DNA of 64,000 nucleotides from Photobacterium sp. TY1-4 (GTDB taxonomy: Bacteria > Pseudomonadota > Gammaproteobacteria > Enterobacterales > Vibrionaceae): positions 1,178,001-1,242,000 of the forward strand of contig NZ_CP099735.1 of assembly GCF_025398175.1 (NCBI RefSeq), given 5' to 3'. Below the pieces are notes generated by a model. The model saw only the letters and a list, made by a program, of their open reading frames with translations. It ran no database searches and was not told the origin of the DNA. Positions within the stretch are counted from its first letter, which is position 1; every line of letters starts with the position of its first letter. The translations under genes were made by a program, and so were the position numbers. This document shows positions 63,187 through 64,000 of the stretch, in pieces.

Positions 63187-64000
63187 GGCCTGTTGCAGGA
63201 CCAGCGTAAACGTCATCCCGGGTTGGCGCACACCACGCGCATCCGCGTTGTTTGCCGCGCTGATACTGCCTTGCATATCCCGCATACTGTTGGCGGTGAT
63301 CGACAGCCCCAGCCCCAGACCTTCACCCATTTTTTTGCTGGTCTGGAATGGCTCAAACATACTGCCCAGCTTGTCCTCGCTGATCCCGGTGCCGTTATCG
63401 GTCACCTGGATCACGAGCTGAGCCCCTTGTTCGGCCGCCGAGACCACCAGGCTCGGTGCCGCCGTTTCGGCCATCGCATCCAATGCGTTGCTGATCAGGT
63501 TGCCCAGCACCTGCATCAAACGTTGCGGCTCCCCCAGCACTGCCGGCAGCTGAGCCGGGATCCGGATCCGAACCTGCACCCTGTCCAGCCGCTGCTGATG
63601 AATGCGCAGCACTTGCTGCAACGCTTCGGGCAACGACGTTGGCCGTAACTGTTCCGGCCGGTTGAAGGCAAACGTCTTCAACTGGCTGGTCATGTTCGCC
63701 ATTCGATCCAGCAAGATATTCACCAGTTGGGTGTTAGCCATCAGCCGCTGGGTCTCCCCCCGCTCGATTAGCAGCGCGTTGCTCGAGAGCAAGGTTTTGA
63801 GCCCGGTCAGCGGCTGGTTCAGCTCGTGGGTAATGGCGCTCGACATTCGGCCCAGAGCGGCCATTTTGCTGGTCTGCACCAGCTCTTCCTGCGCCGCCTG
63901 CAACGCTTTGGTCCGCTCCTGTACCCGTAATTCCAACGATGCATTGGCCGCCCGCAAGGCAGTTTCGGCCTTCTTCCGTTTGCTGATATCGATCACGGTG
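63109..64000 (-). CDS. Sensor histidine kinase, DctB-like (partial)
   Basis: The visible 296 residues are the C-terminal part of a kinase whose start lies beyond the window. It begins at the end of a PAS-type domain (VIDISKRKKAETAL), then a coiled coil (LELRVQERTKALQAAQEEL), the dimerisation/phospho-acceptor helix MSSAITHELNQPLTGLKTLL with its His, and a HATPase domain (N box NLISNALDAMAETA, G1 VTDNGTGISEDKL, G2 GEGLGLGLSITANS). The HELNQPL wording is characteristic of DctB-type kinases, which pair with NtrC-family regulators. The frame stays open to the window edge. Confidence 0.92.
   Translation of the reverse strand, partial: TVIDISKRKKAETALRAANASLELRVQERTKALQAAQEELVQTSKMAALGRMSSAITHELNQPLTGLKTLLSSNALLIERGETQRLMANTQLVNILLDRMANMTSQLKTFAFNRPEQLRPTSLPEALQQVLRIHQQRLDRVQVRIRIPAQLPAVLGEPQRLMQVLGNLISNALDAMAETAAPSLVVSAAEQGAQLVIQVTDNGTGISEDKLGSMFEPFQTSKKMGEGLGLGLSITANSMRDMQGSISAANNADARGVRQPGMTFTLVLQQALAAGSNGDPEDQAGKAEAEPDRQLN

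Noticed and set aside
62253..63209. 318-aa frame inside the MFS gene
   Set aside because: Alternative frame rich in Arg, Gly and Pro over a clear 12-helix transporter.

Overview
The window looks like chromosomal DNA of a marine gammaproteobacterium, most likely a member of the Vibrionaceae. This rests on gene content and protein resemblance recalled from memory (DeoD, TalB-Tkt pair, YjfIJKLM set, GntR-controlled gluconate TRAP operon, VPRH-like leukocidin, IutA/FhuCDB-type iron uptake); no database search was possible. The many transport, stress and toxin genes would suit an accessory-rich replicon such as a second chromosome. No rRNA, tRNA, CRISPR array or complete insertion sequence was found.

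Layout. 0-6 kb: deoD, a zinc-ribbon/HTH protein of unknown role, and a large hybrid sensor kinase. 6-10.6 kb: a nitric oxide detoxification unit, with norR divergent from a quinol NO reductase gene; the reductase overlaps a 47-aa membrane ORF and is followed by a SirB2-like gene. Three NorR sites and a -24/-12 promoter lie between norR and norB. 11-14 kb: tal and tkt. 14-17 kb: DUF1127, two LysR regulators and a HAD phosphatase. 17.4-21.4 kb: a YjfI-YjfJ(PspA)-K+ channel-YjfK-YjfL-YjfM membrane-stress operon. 21.4-23.3 kb: a di-haem peroxidase and a small FlgC-like orphan. 23.4-29.7 kb: gluconate uptake and catabolism (TRAP DctPQM, GntK, 6-phosphogluconate dehydrogenase) with GntR and three GntR operators.

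29.9-34.4 kb: a WYL regulator, a VOC protein, an alpha/beta hydrolase, a tyrosine phosphatase strikingly like the catalytic domain of Yersinia YopH, and a LysR/AhpD-like divergent pair. 34.7-37.6 kb: an overlapping three-gene operon matching hydrogen cyanide synthase hcnABC. After an AT-rich 600-bp spacer comes a secreted leukocidin-family pore-forming toxin with an anchored neighbour of unknown function. 39.9-45 kb: an aspartate-nucleophile hydrolase with a divergent HxlR regulator, a coiled-coil protein, a DUF2254 membrane protein and an ABC-F ATPase.

45-52 kb: a 14-bp minisatellite, an NtrC-family response regulator broken by a one-base deletion just before its GAFTGA loop, then a sigma-54 promoter and a TAXI-TRAP transporter operon ending in L-2-hydroxyglutarate oxidase. 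52-54.8 kb: GNAT, AraC and EamA genes with a second 14-bp repeat array. 54.8-63.2 kb: a hydroxamate (aerobactin-type) siderophore uptake locus: TonB receptor, FhuF-like reductase, FhuCDB transporter and an MFS carrier. The window closes inside a DctB-like sensor kinase gene.

The most interesting points are the YopH-like phosphatase with no secretion apparatus in view, the cyanide-synthase operon next to a pore-forming toxin, the coupled 47-aa ORF after the NO reductase gene, the K+ channel embedded in the yjf operon, the frameshifted sigma-54 activator beside an intact sigma-54 promoter, and the two 14-bp tandem arrays.
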